A DNA stretch of 42,636 nucleotides from Bacteroidota bacterium (GTDB lineage Bacteria; Bacteroidota; Bacteroidia; Chitinophagales; Chitinophagaceae), in the NCBI GenBank assembly GCA_026391455.1, contig JAPLEH010000027.1:1-42636 (forward strand). The letters are read 5' to 3'. Shown here piece after piece: positions 1-7,486 of this stretch. The translations under genes were made by a program, and so were the position numbers. A model generated the notes under the pieces. That model saw only the letters and a program-made list of their open reading frames with translations, was not told the origin of the DNA and did no database searches. Each line of letters begins with the position of its first letter. The stretch's first letter is position 1.

Positions 1-116
1 GACCGTGGCAAGTCATTTATAAAAAAGTGTTTCCGACCAAAGCTGAAGCCATGCAACATGAAAAATGGCTTAAGTCTGGTGCAGGCAGAGATTTTATTCA
101 ACAAATACCACACTGA
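1..116 (+). CDS. GIY-YIG nuclease family protein, 3' part (copy 1, cut by window edge)
   Basis: Only the last 37 codons are present, reading from position 3 to the TGA at 114-116. The encoded tail is identical to that of the complete gene at 347-589 and covers the end of the GIY-YIG domain (motif QHEKWLKSG near the C-terminus). The family is a small single-domain endonuclease group (UPF0213-like) in which the N-terminal Y-V-L and Y-T-G motifs build the active site; those lie outside the window here. It is the first visible member of a tandem array of at least three copies. Whether the missing part is intact cannot be seen. Confidence 0.85.
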   Translation, partial: PWQVIYKKVFPTKAEAMQHEKWLKSGAGRDFIQQIPH

Positions 117-145
117 GCAGCGGATTCATATCCGCCGCGGCGGAC

Positions 146-170
146 GGCAGTTCAAGTCTGCTCTCCCGTA
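146..170 (+). other. tRNA 3'-end-like remnant (T arm plus acceptor strand), copy 1
   Basis: GGCAG (146-150) and CTGCT (158-162) form a 5-bp stem (one G-T pair) around the 7-base loop TTCAAGT. It is followed by a 7-base strand CTCCCGT and an A that would be the discriminator. Stem size, the TTCAANT loop and the spacing are those of a tRNA T arm. No matching 5' acceptor ACGGGAG, D arm or anticodon arm is found upstream, so this is a remnant and not a functional tRNA gene. The same unit recurs at 619-643. Confidence 0.55.
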
Positions 171-177
171 CTTCAAA

Positions 178-204
178 GCCTCTCTATTTGAGAGGCTTTT
201 TTTT
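178..204 (+). terminator. Rho-independent terminator after T-arm remnant 1
   Basis: GCCTCTC (178-184) pairs with GAGAGGC (190-196) over a 5-base loop, followed by eight T residues. It sits 8 bp after the tRNA-like 3' end, as expected of a terminator behind a tRNA gene. Confidence 0.85.
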
Positions 205-220
205 GAGAATTATTATTGGG

Positions 221-292
221 GAGCAGCGGATTCATATCCGCCGCGGCGGACGGCAGTTCATCCCGATTCCTATCGGAACTGCTCTCCCGTAC
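221..292 (+). repeat. Second palindrome/T-arm unit without a GIY-YIG gene, carrying an insertion
   Basis: This unit repeats the GC-rich palindrome and the T-arm region of the neighbouring units. Its T loop is interrupted by a second hairpin: GCAGTTC (253-259) pairs with GAACTGC (276-282), and inside it CCGAT (263-267) pairs with ATCGG (272-276). The inserted CCGAT/ATCGG hairpin resembles the palindromes near 27651 and 27722. No GIY-YIG gene lies between unit 1 and this one, so a gene was lost or the repeat part duplicated alone. Confidence 0.6.
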
Positions 293-298
293 TATACA

Positions 299-324
299 GC
301 TTCTCAATATGAGAGGCTTTTTTT
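299..324 (+). terminator. Rho-independent terminator after unit 2
   Basis: GCTTCTC (299-305) pairs with GAGAGGC (311-317), with one G-T pair, followed by seven T residues. It is a diverged copy of the hairpins at 178 and 651. Confidence 0.75.
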
Positions 325-346
325 GTTGTTGAGAGTTTTTTTTGCT

Positions 347-589
347 ATGGAATTCACAGTATATGTACTTTATTCAATTAGTGCAAACAAGCATTATACA
401 GGTTTTACGAATAACCTGGAACAACGATTGATTTCACATAACCAGTTGGGAAAAGGCTGGACTGCCAGATTCAGACCGTGGCAAGTCATTTATAAAAAAG
501 TGTTTCCGACCAAAGCTGAAGCCATGCAACATGAAAAATGGCTTAAGTCTGGTGCAGGCAGAGATTTTATTCAACAAATACCACACTGA
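347..589 (+). CDS. GIY-YIG nuclease family protein (copy 2)
   Basis: An 80-residue protein that is a single GIY-YIG domain. The first motif is Y-V-L at residues 6-8 and the second Y-T-G at 17-19, then an Arg in EQRL near residue 27 and the conserved QHEKWLK tail. The fold is a metal-dependent DNA-cleaving domain; the physiological role of these minimal chromosomal members is not established. The start was placed at the ATG at 347 because translation further upstream only reads through the repeat and terminator. The gene begins 23 bp after a terminator T-tract, so it needs its own promoter, which I could not identify. Confidence 0.88.
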   Translation: MEFTVYVLYSISANKHYTGFTNNLEQRLISHNQLGKGWTARFRPWQVIYKKVFPTKAEAMQHEKWLKSGAGRDFIQQIPH

Positions 590-618
590 GCATCGGATTC
601 ATATCCGCCGCGGCGGAC

Positions 619-643
619 GGCAGTTCAAGTCTGCTCTCCCGTA
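619..643 (+). other. tRNA 3'-end-like remnant, copy 3
   Basis: This matches the remnant at 146-170: stem GGCAG/CTGCT, loop TTCAAGT, acceptor-like CTCCCGT and A. Again no 5' half of a tRNA is present, and the space where it would lie holds the GC-rich palindrome. Confidence 0.55.
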
Positions 644-650
644 CTTCAAA

Positions 651-677
651 GCCTCTCTATTTGAGAGGCTTTTTTTT
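651..677 (+). terminator. Rho-independent terminator between GIY-YIG copies 2 and 3
   Basis: GCCTCTC (651-657) pairs with GAGAGGC (663-669), followed by eight T residues. The next gene starts 5 bp after the T-tract. Confidence 0.85.
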
Positions 678-681
678 GGCT

Positions 682-924
682 ATGGATTTCACCGTATACG
701 TACTCTATTCATCAAGTGCTGACAAGCACTATACAGGTTTTACCACCAATCTGGAACAACGATTGATTTCACATAACCAGTTGGGAAAAGGCTGGACGGC
801 CAGATTCAGACCATGGCAAGTAATTTATAAAAAAATACTACCCACAAAAACCGAAGCTATGCAACATGAAAAATGGCTTAAGTCTGGTGCAGGCAGAGAT
901 TTTATTCAACAAATACCACACTGA
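682..924 (+). CDS. GIY-YIG nuclease family protein (copy 3)
   Basis: An 80-residue GIY-YIG domain protein, same length as copy 2. Differences cluster in the first 30 residues and around 52-57; the last 25 residues are identical. Both halves of the signature (Y-V-L, Y-T-G) are intact, so the protein looks functional. The ATG at 682 follows the terminator T-run almost directly. After the stop at 922-924 only the first bases of the repeat unit remain (GAGCAGCGGATT), so this copy marks the downstream end of the array. Confidence 0.88.
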   Translation: MDFTVYVLYSSSADKHYTGFTTNLEQRLISHNQLGKGWTARFRPWQVIYKKILPTKTEAMQHEKWLKSGAGRDFIQQIPH

Positions 925-988
925 GCAGCGGATTTATTATAAGTAACTTTACAATACCCGCTTTTGTTAGAAATTGCTGGCAATACAT

Positions 989-1013
989 AAAAAAAAAGGG
1001 ATCAAAAGACCCC
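989..1013 (-). terminator. Probable terminator of the beta-CASP RNase gene
   Basis: On the minus strand an imperfect 6-bp hairpin (998-1013, loop TTTT, one mismatch) is followed by a run of T residues (997-989). It lies 35 bp past the stop of the minus-strand gene ending at 1048. Confidence 0.55.
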
Positions 1014-1048
1014 AATTCTAAATTCATAATTTTTAATTCTTAATTCTT
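1014..1048. repeat. 7-bp-period array (unit AATTCTN), five units
   Basis: Five consecutive heptamers read AATTCTA, AATTCAT, AATTTTT, AATTCTT, AATTCTT on the plus strand. The array ends exactly at the stop codon of the minus-strand gene at 1048. Similar heptamer arrays lie at 27760 and 32675. Confidence 0.75.
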
Positions 1049-2451
1049 TACTCCAGCCCAATCTCGAAATGCTGCTCCGGTATTTCCACATCCACAAATC
1101 CTTTTTTAATCAGTCGTTTTTTGAAATCCTGCTGCACTTCGTATTCACCATGTACAAGGAATAATTTCTTCACCTGATTAGGATCCTGACAGGATAGCCA
1201 CTGGCTCATATCTTCATAATCACCGTGCGCACTCATACTCCGGATACTGCCGATCTCTGCGTGTACTTCGTGCTGAATGCCATAGATGGATACTTCTTTA
1301 TCTCCATTCATCAACCGGCCGCCGAGTGAACGCGGCTCACAATAACCGGTAAACAGAATTGTGTTGCGGCTATTCTCTATATTATTACTTATATGGTGCT
1401 TCACTCTGCCTGCATCGGCCATACCACTGGCTGAAATAATGGCCATGGGCCCGTTTTGAAAGTTGAGTGCCTTGGACTGTTCCACTGTTTTGATATACCG
1501 CAGTCCTTTGAATCCGAACGGGTCGTTGTCTGTCTCCATGAGCCGTTGAATGGTTTTATTAAAATATGCAGGATAGCGTTTTACTATTTCCGTGGCTTCC
1601 ACACTCAGCGGACTGTCTACAAAATAATCAATGTCGGGCAGCCTGTTCTCCACTTCCAGTTGATTGAGGGCATATAATAATTCCTGTGTGCGTCCCACAC
1701 TGAATGCAGGCATGATCAGTTTTCCTTTTCGCTGCAGACAGGCTTTCTCGATCCAGCGGAGCAACATATCGGGTGTGGTAACGGTATGGTCATGCAGGCT
1801 GTTGCCATAGGTGGACTCCATGATGATATAATCGGCCTGCGGAAAATTCTCCGGCGATTTCAATATCGCATCCCGGTATCGGCCGAGGTCGCCACTGAAA
1901 GTGATATTAGTCCGTTTTCCATTTTCGATAACCCGCAGATGAACGGAAGCACTTCCAATAATATGACCAGCATCCGTATACATCGCCTGCACGCCCTCTG
2001 CTACGTCGAACCACTCACCGTATTGTCGCTCCAGCAAATGCTCGGTTACTTTCTCTGCATCTTCAGTCGTATACAAGGGTTTCAGGTAACTCATCCCCTC
2101 GCTGGCCCTTCGCTTATTTTTATACTTGATATCGTCTTCCTGTATTTCAGCAGAATCTTTTAACAACACCATGGTCAGATCTTTGGTAGCAGGTGTGCAG
2201 AATATCTTCCCTTTAAAACCTTCCGCCACCAGCCTTGGTATCAGCCCGCTGTGATCAATATGAGCATGCGACAGGATCATTACATCCACTTCAGCAGGGT
2301 CAAATCCAAATTCCCTGTTCAGCATATCCGTTTCCTTGCCCATGCCCTGAAACATACCGCAATCGAGCAAAATACGCGTGCCATTCTTCAATGTGAGTAA
2401 ATGTTTGGATCCGGTAACCGTACGGGCAGCCCCGTGAAATGCGATCTTCAT
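1048..2451 (-). CDS. MBL-fold beta-CASP ribonuclease family protein
   Basis: A 467-residue metallo-beta-lactamase-fold protein of the beta-CASP class (metallo-beta-lactamase, beta-CASP and RNA-specificity RMMBL segments), known for RNA endo- and 5' exonuclease activity. Zinc-ligand motif H-A-H-I-D-H is at residues 62-67, with the later Asp in FSGDLG, the MESTYGN motif, and the beta-CASP His in GRVKHH. The C-terminal VHGE segment is typical of the RMMBL part. There is no signal peptide, so it should act in the cytoplasm on RNA. It lies downstream of and codirectional with the DUF4442 gene, 49 bp apart across an 8-bp-period array. The exact substrate cannot be told from sequence. Confidence 0.88.
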   Translation of the reverse strand: MKIAFHGAARTVTGSKHLLTLKNGTRILLDCGMFQGMGKETDMLNREFGFDPAEVDVMILSHAHIDHSGLIPRLVAEGFKGKIFCTPATKDLTMVLLKDSAEIQEDDIKYKNKRRASEGMSYLKPLYTTEDAEKVTEHLLERQYGEWFDVAEGVQAMYTDAGHIIGSASVHLRVIENGKRTNITFSGDLGRYRDAILKSPENFPQADYIIMESTYGNSLHDHTVTTPDMLLRWIEKACLQRKGKLIMPAFSVGRTQELLYALNQLEVENRLPDIDYFVDSPLSVEATEIVKRYPAYFNKTIQRLMETDNDPFGFKGLRYIKTVEQSKALNFQNGPMAIISASGMADAGRVKHHISNNIENSRNTILFTGYCEPRSLGGRLMNGDKEVSIYGIQHEVHAEIGSIRSMSAHGDYEDMSQWLSCQDPNQVKKLFLVHGEYEVQQDFKKRLIKKGFVDVEIPEQHFEIGLE

Positions 2452-2460
2452 TGGTCAGTG

Positions 2461-2492
2461 TTTAATGAGATAATGTGATAATTCGATAATTG
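2461..2492. repeat. 8-bp-period array (unit GATAATKN), four units
   Basis: Consecutive octamers TTTAATGA, GATAATGT, GATAATTC, GATAATTG fill the gap between two minus-strand genes, 8 bp from the stop of the upstream one. The same octamer family occurs at 35799 and 42452. Confidence 0.7.
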
Positions 2493-2500
2493 AATACAGG

Positions 2501-2998
2501 TCAGACGGTGGTGTTACGTTTTGCTTTGAATGACCAGGTGATCACGAACTCGGCCACCACTTCTCCCGCTTCGTTTCGACCGGTGGAGCGCGCTTCCACC
2601 GTACGTGATTCACCAGTCGCTATGCACTCGTCTACGGCCTGCTGAAATTTTTCGCCATCCTCACAAGTGAAATAACTGCGGCCGGATGCTTTCTTAAAAT
2701 ATTCAGAGTTCACTTTTACCACCAGCATAGATACTGCAGGATTTCGTTTGTATATCTGCGCCATGGCCAATGCTCCGGTACTCATTTCTGCCGCCATACT
2801 CAGGCAGGCAAAATACGTGGACCGGAAAGGATTCTGTGAAAGCCATTTGTATGGCACCGACACTACACATTTTTTTTCATCCGCTTCCCGAACCCGCACA
2901 CCAGCCAACCAGGCTGCCGGCAGTTTTGTAAAAAGAAACATCCTGAATTTTACAGGATGTTTCATCAGTTTTAAAAATGATGATGCTGCTGGATTCAT
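2501..2998 (-). CDS. DUF4442 family protein (hotdog-fold thioesterase-like)
   Basis: A 165-residue protein matching the DUF4442 family, whose members have the hotdog fold and are related to acyl-CoA thioesterases such as PaaI. Visible family features are the central region around NPFRSTYFACLSMAAE, which corresponds to the hotdog helix, and a C-terminal strand ending in ITWSFK. The substrate is unknown. Its ATG overlaps the stop of the upstream thioredoxin-like gene by 4 bp (2995-2998), which indicates translational coupling. Confidence 0.8.
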   Translation of the reverse strand: MNPAASSFLKLMKHPVKFRMFLFTKLPAAWLAGVRVREADEKKCVVSVPYKWLSQNPFRSTYFACLSMAAEMSTGALAMAQIYKRNPAVSMLVVKVNSEYFKKASGRSYFTCEDGEKFQQAVDECIATGESRTVEARSTGRNEAGEVVAEFVITWSFKAKRNTTV

Positions 2999-3498
2999 TT
3001 TTCTTCTTTGTATTGTGCAGGATCAAATGCGGCCTTGCACCAGTTCTTTAAAAATTCAATCACTTTTAATTTCCCATATCCTTTACCATCCTCAAGATAG
3101 GCTGAATTTTCTGTATGGATCAGATTTCCTTCTCCATCGAGTATGAGGAACACCGGGAACCCAAAGCGCTGCGGAAACCCGTATTTGGCCAGCACTTCCT
3201 TGTTTTTATTTTCTTTGCTGTAATTCAGGTGATACCGTACATAATTATTTTCGATATAGGTATTGATATCCGGGTCTCCTTTCGTGAACTCATCGAACCG
3301 GGCACACCAGATACACCAGTTACCTCCCACCTGTATCAGCACATGTTTACCTTTTTCTTTCGCTTCTTTTACGGCTGTTGCAATGGCACCATTCGCATCT
3401 TCCACAGGGTTGTATGCGCTGTATTTGGAAAGGTCTTGTCCGCGAGAAATCATCGAAAGGGCCATACAGCCGGTGAGTATCAGAATACGGAGTGTCAT
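2995..3498 (-). CDS. Secreted thioredoxin-family protein
   Basis: A 167-residue protein with an N-terminal signal peptide (about residues 1-20) and a thioredoxin fold. The redox motif W-C-I-W-C has its cysteines at 62 and 65, preceded by VLIQVGGN, with the cis-Pro segment GFPVFL later on. This layout fits the DUF255/thioredoxin_7-like periplasmic group rather than classical thioredoxin. It probably acts in the periplasm as a disulfide reductase or isomerase. It lies 34 bp downstream of the peptidase gene and overlaps the DUF4442 gene by 4 bp, forming one operon. Its target protein is unknown. Confidence 0.82.
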   Translation of the reverse strand: MTLRILILTGCMALSMISRGQDLSKYSAYNPVEDANGAIATAVKEAKEKGKHVLIQVGGNWCIWCARFDEFTKGDPDINTYIENNYVRYHLNYSKENKNKEVLAKYGFPQRFGFPVFLILDGEGNLIHTENSAYLEDGKGYGKLKVIEFLKNWCKAAFDPAQYKEEK

Positions 3499-3532
3499 TG
3501 GTTATGTTGTTTTAAAAATTGTGAATTATAAT

Positions 3533-5125
3533 TTATTGTTTATCGATCTCTACCACACAGGCCACCGCTTTATTATCATTCGCATCCACTTTGAAATATA
3601 CTTCCCCATCTCCGGTATTGCTGAACCTGGCCGAACGGATCAACAGACTTTGCAACGCTTCATTCACTTTACCGATATACGTGGATTGATTGCTACGCGT
3701 GATGGCTTCATTGACCTTGTTGTAATCCAGTTCTTCCCGGCTCACCACTATCGCTATGAAATCTTTATTACCGATATTATCTGCTTCCATGGATTGGGCC
3801 TTGGGGAATAACCGATATCCGGTAATGCCGCAATAGGGTGAATGTTTGGAAACCGTTTCGCCGGCTTTCAGATAGGGGAATAAAACATAACTCGTGCTGT
3901 TCGTATCCTGTCCGAACACATATATATAACATTCGGTAGCATTTTCGATCGACATCTTGAAACGCGTACCCTTGGCAATAGGTGCCGTGGTACGAAACAG
4001 ATTGCCGCCGCTGACACGCAATGGAATATTTTTTCCGCCATCATTATTCACCAGGCCAATGGAGCACTCCAGCGGAATATTGGCCACATTGCTGCGTTTG
4101 GGCATAGGATCAATCCCGTATGCCTCGCGTACATAATTTTTAAAATCGCCATAACGTACCCAGGCCACACCATTTTTACCCCATTCGGATCCCCAACTGT
4201 TCATGATCTGGAAAGCGCCGCCGAATTTCCGGTCATCGTAGCCGATCACACACATGGCATGGCCACCCATTCCCATTTGTGATTCATCCATTCCCTGTGG
4301 TGTCCACAATTCCTGGCCCATCATATCCTGCATAAAGCTTTGCCCCACCATCATGCCGATGGCCACCGGAGCATTTTTATTAAGGTGTTCTTTTATACCA
4401 CGGATACTGATCTGGTCGGGGTTATCACCATTGGTGATACGGGTAAAGCCATGTATTACATTTTGTCGTCCGGAAGCTACCTGCGATGAATTGGGCTCAT
4501 TCTCACAATCCTGATCATTGTACGGATAATCTGCCAGAGGCAATCCTCCATTGCGCTGCATCGATTCCATGGCGCGTTGAATATATGATCCCTGGCATCC
4601 TTCCAGTCGGATCTGATTGTATAAATAAGACGGGCTGAATACGATCCGGTTAGGATCCTGCCCGGAGGCCGCAGCCATCACAATGGTTTGTGCTGCATAA
4701 GCACTGCTCCATGCCACACAACTGCCCTGCTGCCCCTGGTTGCCTCTGGTAGGCGCAAATCGAAGCAGAGATACCGCCTCGGGCAATGGATTCTTACTGG
4801 CATCATCTTCCAGCCCTTCATATACCGATGCTTTGCTGAATTCTTTTTTGTCGAAACTATAGCCGCTTTTGGAAAACAGATTCTGAACCGTTTCCTGAAC
4901 GGCTGCTGGTGTACAAACGCCGGAACGGAACAATAAGAATGCACCTGCTCCCAACACCAGCAAGAGGAATATTCCCCGCCCTTTAAATAACCCCATTAAT
5001 AAAGGGAGCAATGACATCAATCCGCCACCACCACCGGGAAAATTTGGCCGCTTGCCCCCACCTCCCCCATCATCCGAATTGTCCTGATTGGGATCCACCG
5101 GGTCATCTGTCATTCTGATTGGCAT
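3533..5125 (-). CDS. Membrane-anchored papain-like (C1) peptidase with DUF4384 domain
   Basis: A 530-residue protein. A Gly-rich, acidic N-terminus (residues 8-35) precedes one transmembrane segment (about 50-67). The C1 peptidase domain spans about 118-345 with all catalytic residues: Cys136 in GQQGSC, His289 in GGHAMC and Asn309 in IMNSWGSEWG, plus the oxyanion Gln in the Q-G-Q-Q-G run. The C-terminal region (about 355-490) resembles DUF4384, a domain often attached to bacterial caspases and papain-like enzymes. The active domain should face the periplasm. Divergent from the gene at 5262. Substrate and activation are unknown. Confidence 0.85.
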   Translation of the reverse strand: MPIRMTDDPVDPNQDNSDDGGGGGKRPNFPGGGGGLMSLLPLLMGLFKGRGIFLLLVLGAGAFLLFRSGVCTPAAVQETVQNLFSKSGYSFDKKEFSKASVYEGLEDDASKNPLPEAVSLLRFAPTRGNQGQQGSCVAWSSAYAAQTIVMAAASGQDPNRIVFSPSYLYNQIRLEGCQGSYIQRAMESMQRNGGLPLADYPYNDQDCENEPNSSQVASGRQNVIHGFTRITNGDNPDQISIRGIKEHLNKNAPVAIGMMVGQSFMQDMMGQELWTPQGMDESQMGMGGHAMCVIGYDDRKFGGAFQIMNSWGSEWGKNGVAWVRYGDFKNYVREAYGIDPMPKRSNVANIPLECSIGLVNNDGGKNIPLRVSGGNLFRTTAPIAKGTRFKMSIENATECYIYVFGQDTNSTSYVLFPYLKAGETVSKHSPYCGITGYRLFPKAQSMEADNIGNKDFIAIVVSREELDYNKVNEAITRSNQSTYIGKVNEALQSLLIRSARFSNTGDGEVYFKVDANDNKAVACVVEIDKQ

Positions 5126-5261
5126 AAGAAGAATTTTGGTTATAAATGTGTATTAAAAATAGGAATATCAGATGAATTTAAGAGCGCAGAAGTGGCATGG
5201 ATACTCATTTTTTTCCACCAACTGCAACGATTGTAAAGAAGAATCGTCAATTTTGGGAAAT

Positions 5262-6152
5262 ATGAACAGTTGCATGCGGTATAAACTTCTCCTGCTTTTG
5301 ACGGGCTTACATTTGTATATGTTGGCCGGTGCACAAAAAATCACCGGTAAGCTCCGCTTTGAACAAGGAGCACAGTACGAAATAACCCTACAGGCAAAAA
5401 CCACTATTGCCCAGCAGGCGATGGGACAAACCATTGATTTCAACGTAGAAGCCACCGGCATACATAGCTATAAAATAACCAATGCCACGGAAGCCAATAC
5501 AACCATGAATCATAAACTGAACCATGTGCTATTTTCCTTTGATGGGATGGGACAAAAAATGCAATTTGATTCACAAAAAGAAAAAGACCTGAATGGCCCC
5601 TTTGGCAAACCAATACGTGAGCTGCTGGATAAAAAATATGATATCATTATCGATTCAGGAGGTACCACAATGGCCGCTATTCCGGAAAAAATCGTGCTGA
5701 GCAATCCCGACAGCAGGATGGCACTGATAACCAGTATGCTTCGTGATGTAACCGAACTCGTACAACCTCCGCAAAAAGGAAAATTCAGTTTCTTTCATAT
5801 GCTGCCGGGCAAAGAGACCGGTGAGGGAGATGCATGGGTCATCAATTATGAAAATGAATCCGGCTCATTCGAAGATGCGTATAGTATTGCCTCGATCACA
5901 GATAGCGTGATATTACTGAATTATGCAGGCAGTTCATCCACCCTGGTTAAGGCTGAAATGATGGGCAATGAAACCACTACAAAGTTCAACAACAAATCCA
6001 CCGGCCGCATTACAGTAGACCGAGCCACCGGCATCATTAAAGAAAAGATCATTGATACCAATTCCACCGGCACTACAGAGGGGCCCTTTGGTTCCATACC
6101 GGTTACATCCTCCACACATACGGTGATCACTGTCCGGAAAGTAGTGGAATAA
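5262..6152 (+). CDS. Secreted protein of unknown function (possibly DUF6263-like)
   Basis: A 296-residue protein with a signal peptide ending near MLAGA-Q. The ATG at 5262 was chosen over an in-frame upstream start at 5172 because the signal peptide follows it directly and GGGAAA lies just upstream. The mature part is rich in beta-strand-like segments and Thr/Ser, with repeated mentions of hydrophobic-polar alternation and no catalytic motif that I recognise. It weakly recalls the Bacteroidota DUF6263 family; treat that as a guess. Convergent with lysA, with only 4 bp between the stops. Confidence 0.75.
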   Translation: MNSCMRYKLLLLLTGLHLYMLAGAQKITGKLRFEQGAQYEITLQAKTTIAQQAMGQTIDFNVEATGIHSYKITNATEANTTMNHKLNHVLFSFDGMGQKMQFDSQKEKDLNGPFGKPIRELLDKKYDIIIDSGGTTMAAIPEKIVLSNPDSRMALITSMLRDVTELVQPPQKGKFSFFHMLPGKETGEGDAWVINYENESGSFEDAYSIASITDSVILLNYAGSSSTLVKAEMMGNETTTKFNNKSTGRITVDRATGIIKEKIIDTNSTGTTEGPFGSIPVTSSTHTVITVRKVVE

Positions 6153-6156
6153 ATGC

Positions 6157-7383
6157 TCAGGAGTTCAATTCCTGGTTGCGGAGCAGGTCCTGCATGGTAT
6201 CCCGCCTGCGAATGAGGTGCGGAATATTCTCCTTATACAATACTTCTGCAGGGCGGAATCTGGAATTGTAATTGGAGGCCATTTCAAACCCATAAGCGCC
6301 GGCATTGAAGAGCGCCAGTATATCGCCTTCACGAATTTCACTGATCTCCCTTTCGGAAGCGAATGTATCTGTTTCGCACACATTGCCGGTAATGGTATAT
6401 ATTTTCGGTTGCCCATCGGGGTTAGATACGTTTACAATATGATGATAGGCATCGTACATCATTGGCCGGATAAGATGATTCAATCCGCTGTTTACCGCAG
6501 CGAACACCATATTGCCGGTATCTTTCACAACGGTTACCTCTGCCAGTAAATACCCGCACTGACTAACCAGGAATTTTCCGGGTTCGAACCAGATGCTGAA
6601 TTTTCTTCCCGCGCCATGATTGCCCGCAACGGGATGATGATCGAAAGTGTCCTTTATTTTCTGCGCCAGCAGCACCACATCCGTTTCCTTTTCACCGGGC
6701 ATATAAGGCACTTTAAACCCGCCACCCAGGTCTATAACTTCCAGTTCAGGAAAATGCGGAATGAGTTCAAACAATACTTCCATTCCTTTTACAAATATGT
6801 CAGGGTCTTTGATATCACTGCCGGTATGTATATGCAGGGTACGGATTAAAATATTGTATTCACTTACCAGATTTTCGATCTGTGTTAGTTGGTCTACCGG
6901 GATGCCAAACTTGCTGGTATCATGCCCGGTGGAAATTTTCAGGTTACCCCCCGCCATGATATTGGGCCGGATACGGATACCTACCGGGTACGTATGACCG
7001 TATTTCTTTCCGAACTTTTCCAGGTTCGACAGGCTGTCGATGTTAATATGCACTCCGGCAGCCACGGCTTCTTCGATCTCTTCAAAACTGATTCCATTGG
7101 ATGTATATAAAATACGGGCTGGTTCAAATCCGGCAAACAGGGCCAGTTTTACTTCATTGATTGAACTACAGTCCACATTGCAACCAATGGATTTTATGTA
7201 CCGCAGTATATTGATATTGGTGAGCGCCTTGGACGCATAAAAAAAGGATGTATCCATTATGGAAAATGCGGAACGGATTTTTTCATACTGCTCGCCGATC
7301 TTTTCCGCATGGTACACATAGAGCGGTGTACCGAATTCGGCTGCTGCTGCGGCTAATTGTTCGTGCGTCAATGATCCTTTCAT
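6157..7383 (-). CDS. lysA: Diaminopimelate decarboxylase
   Basis: A 408-residue fold-III PLP enzyme that converts meso-diaminopimelate to L-lysine. The PLP lysine is Lys52 in FYASKALTN. Other family landmarks are the barrel motif HIHTGSDI, the phosphate-binding Gly-rich DLGGGF, the FEPGKFL segment and the second-subunit Cys in CETDTF, which contributes to the active site of the dimer. Length is normal for the family. No other lysine-pathway gene is adjacent. The gene lies downstream of scpB on the same strand but a terminator separates them only in the opposite order (the terminator at 7433-7459 is after scpB), so lysA probably has its own promoter. Confidence 0.93.
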   Translation of the reverse strand: MKGSLTHEQLAAAAAEFGTPLYVYHAEKIGEQYEKIRSAFSIMDTSFFYASKALTNINILRYIKSIGCNVDCSSINEVKLALFAGFEPARILYTSNGISFEEIEEAVAAGVHINIDSLSNLEKFGKKYGHTYPVGIRIRPNIMAGGNLKISTGHDTSKFGIPVDQLTQIENLVSEYNILIRTLHIHTGSDIKDPDIFVKGMEVLFELIPHFPELEVIDLGGGFKVPYMPGEKETDVVLLAQKIKDTFDHHPVAGNHGAGRKFSIWFEPGKFLVSQCGYLLAEVTVVKDTGNMVFAAVNSGLNHLIRPMMYDAYHHIVNVSNPDGQPKIYTITGNVCETDTFASEREISEIREGDILALFNAGAYGFEMASNYNSRFRPAEVLYKENIPHLIRRRDTMQDLLRNQELNS

Positions 7384-7432
7384 AATTGCGAATATACTAT
7401 ATCAGTGGATTAACGGCAGTTCGTATAAACAA

Positions 7433-7459
7433 CAATGCTGCTCCGGAGGAACAGCATTG
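7433..7459 (-). terminator. Terminator of scpB
   Basis: CAATGCTG (7433-7440) pairs with CAGCATTG (7452-7459). Read on the minus strand the hairpin is followed by TTGTTT and lies 28 bp after the scpB stop, ahead of lysA. Confidence 0.65.
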
Positions 7460-7486
7460 AAAAAATTTATAGCTGAGATGAGTGAT

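Larger units (their letters stand above)
1..678 (+). repeat. Tandem direct duplication of about 473 bp
   Basis: Positions 1-205 and 474-678 are almost identical over about 205 bp (one clear difference, at 119 versus 592), with a constant offset of 473. The duplicated block holds the end of a GIY-YIG gene, the GC-rich palindrome CCGCCGCGGCGG, a T-arm-like hairpin and a terminator. The near identity implies recent duplication or gene conversion. The third gene (682-924) is more diverged in its first two thirds but identical over its last 25 codons or so. Confidence 0.9.

Noticed and set aside
146-170. A functional tRNA gene in the GIY-YIG array
   Set aside because: Only the T arm and 3' acceptor strand are present; no partner acceptor strand, D arm or anticodon arm could be found upstream.
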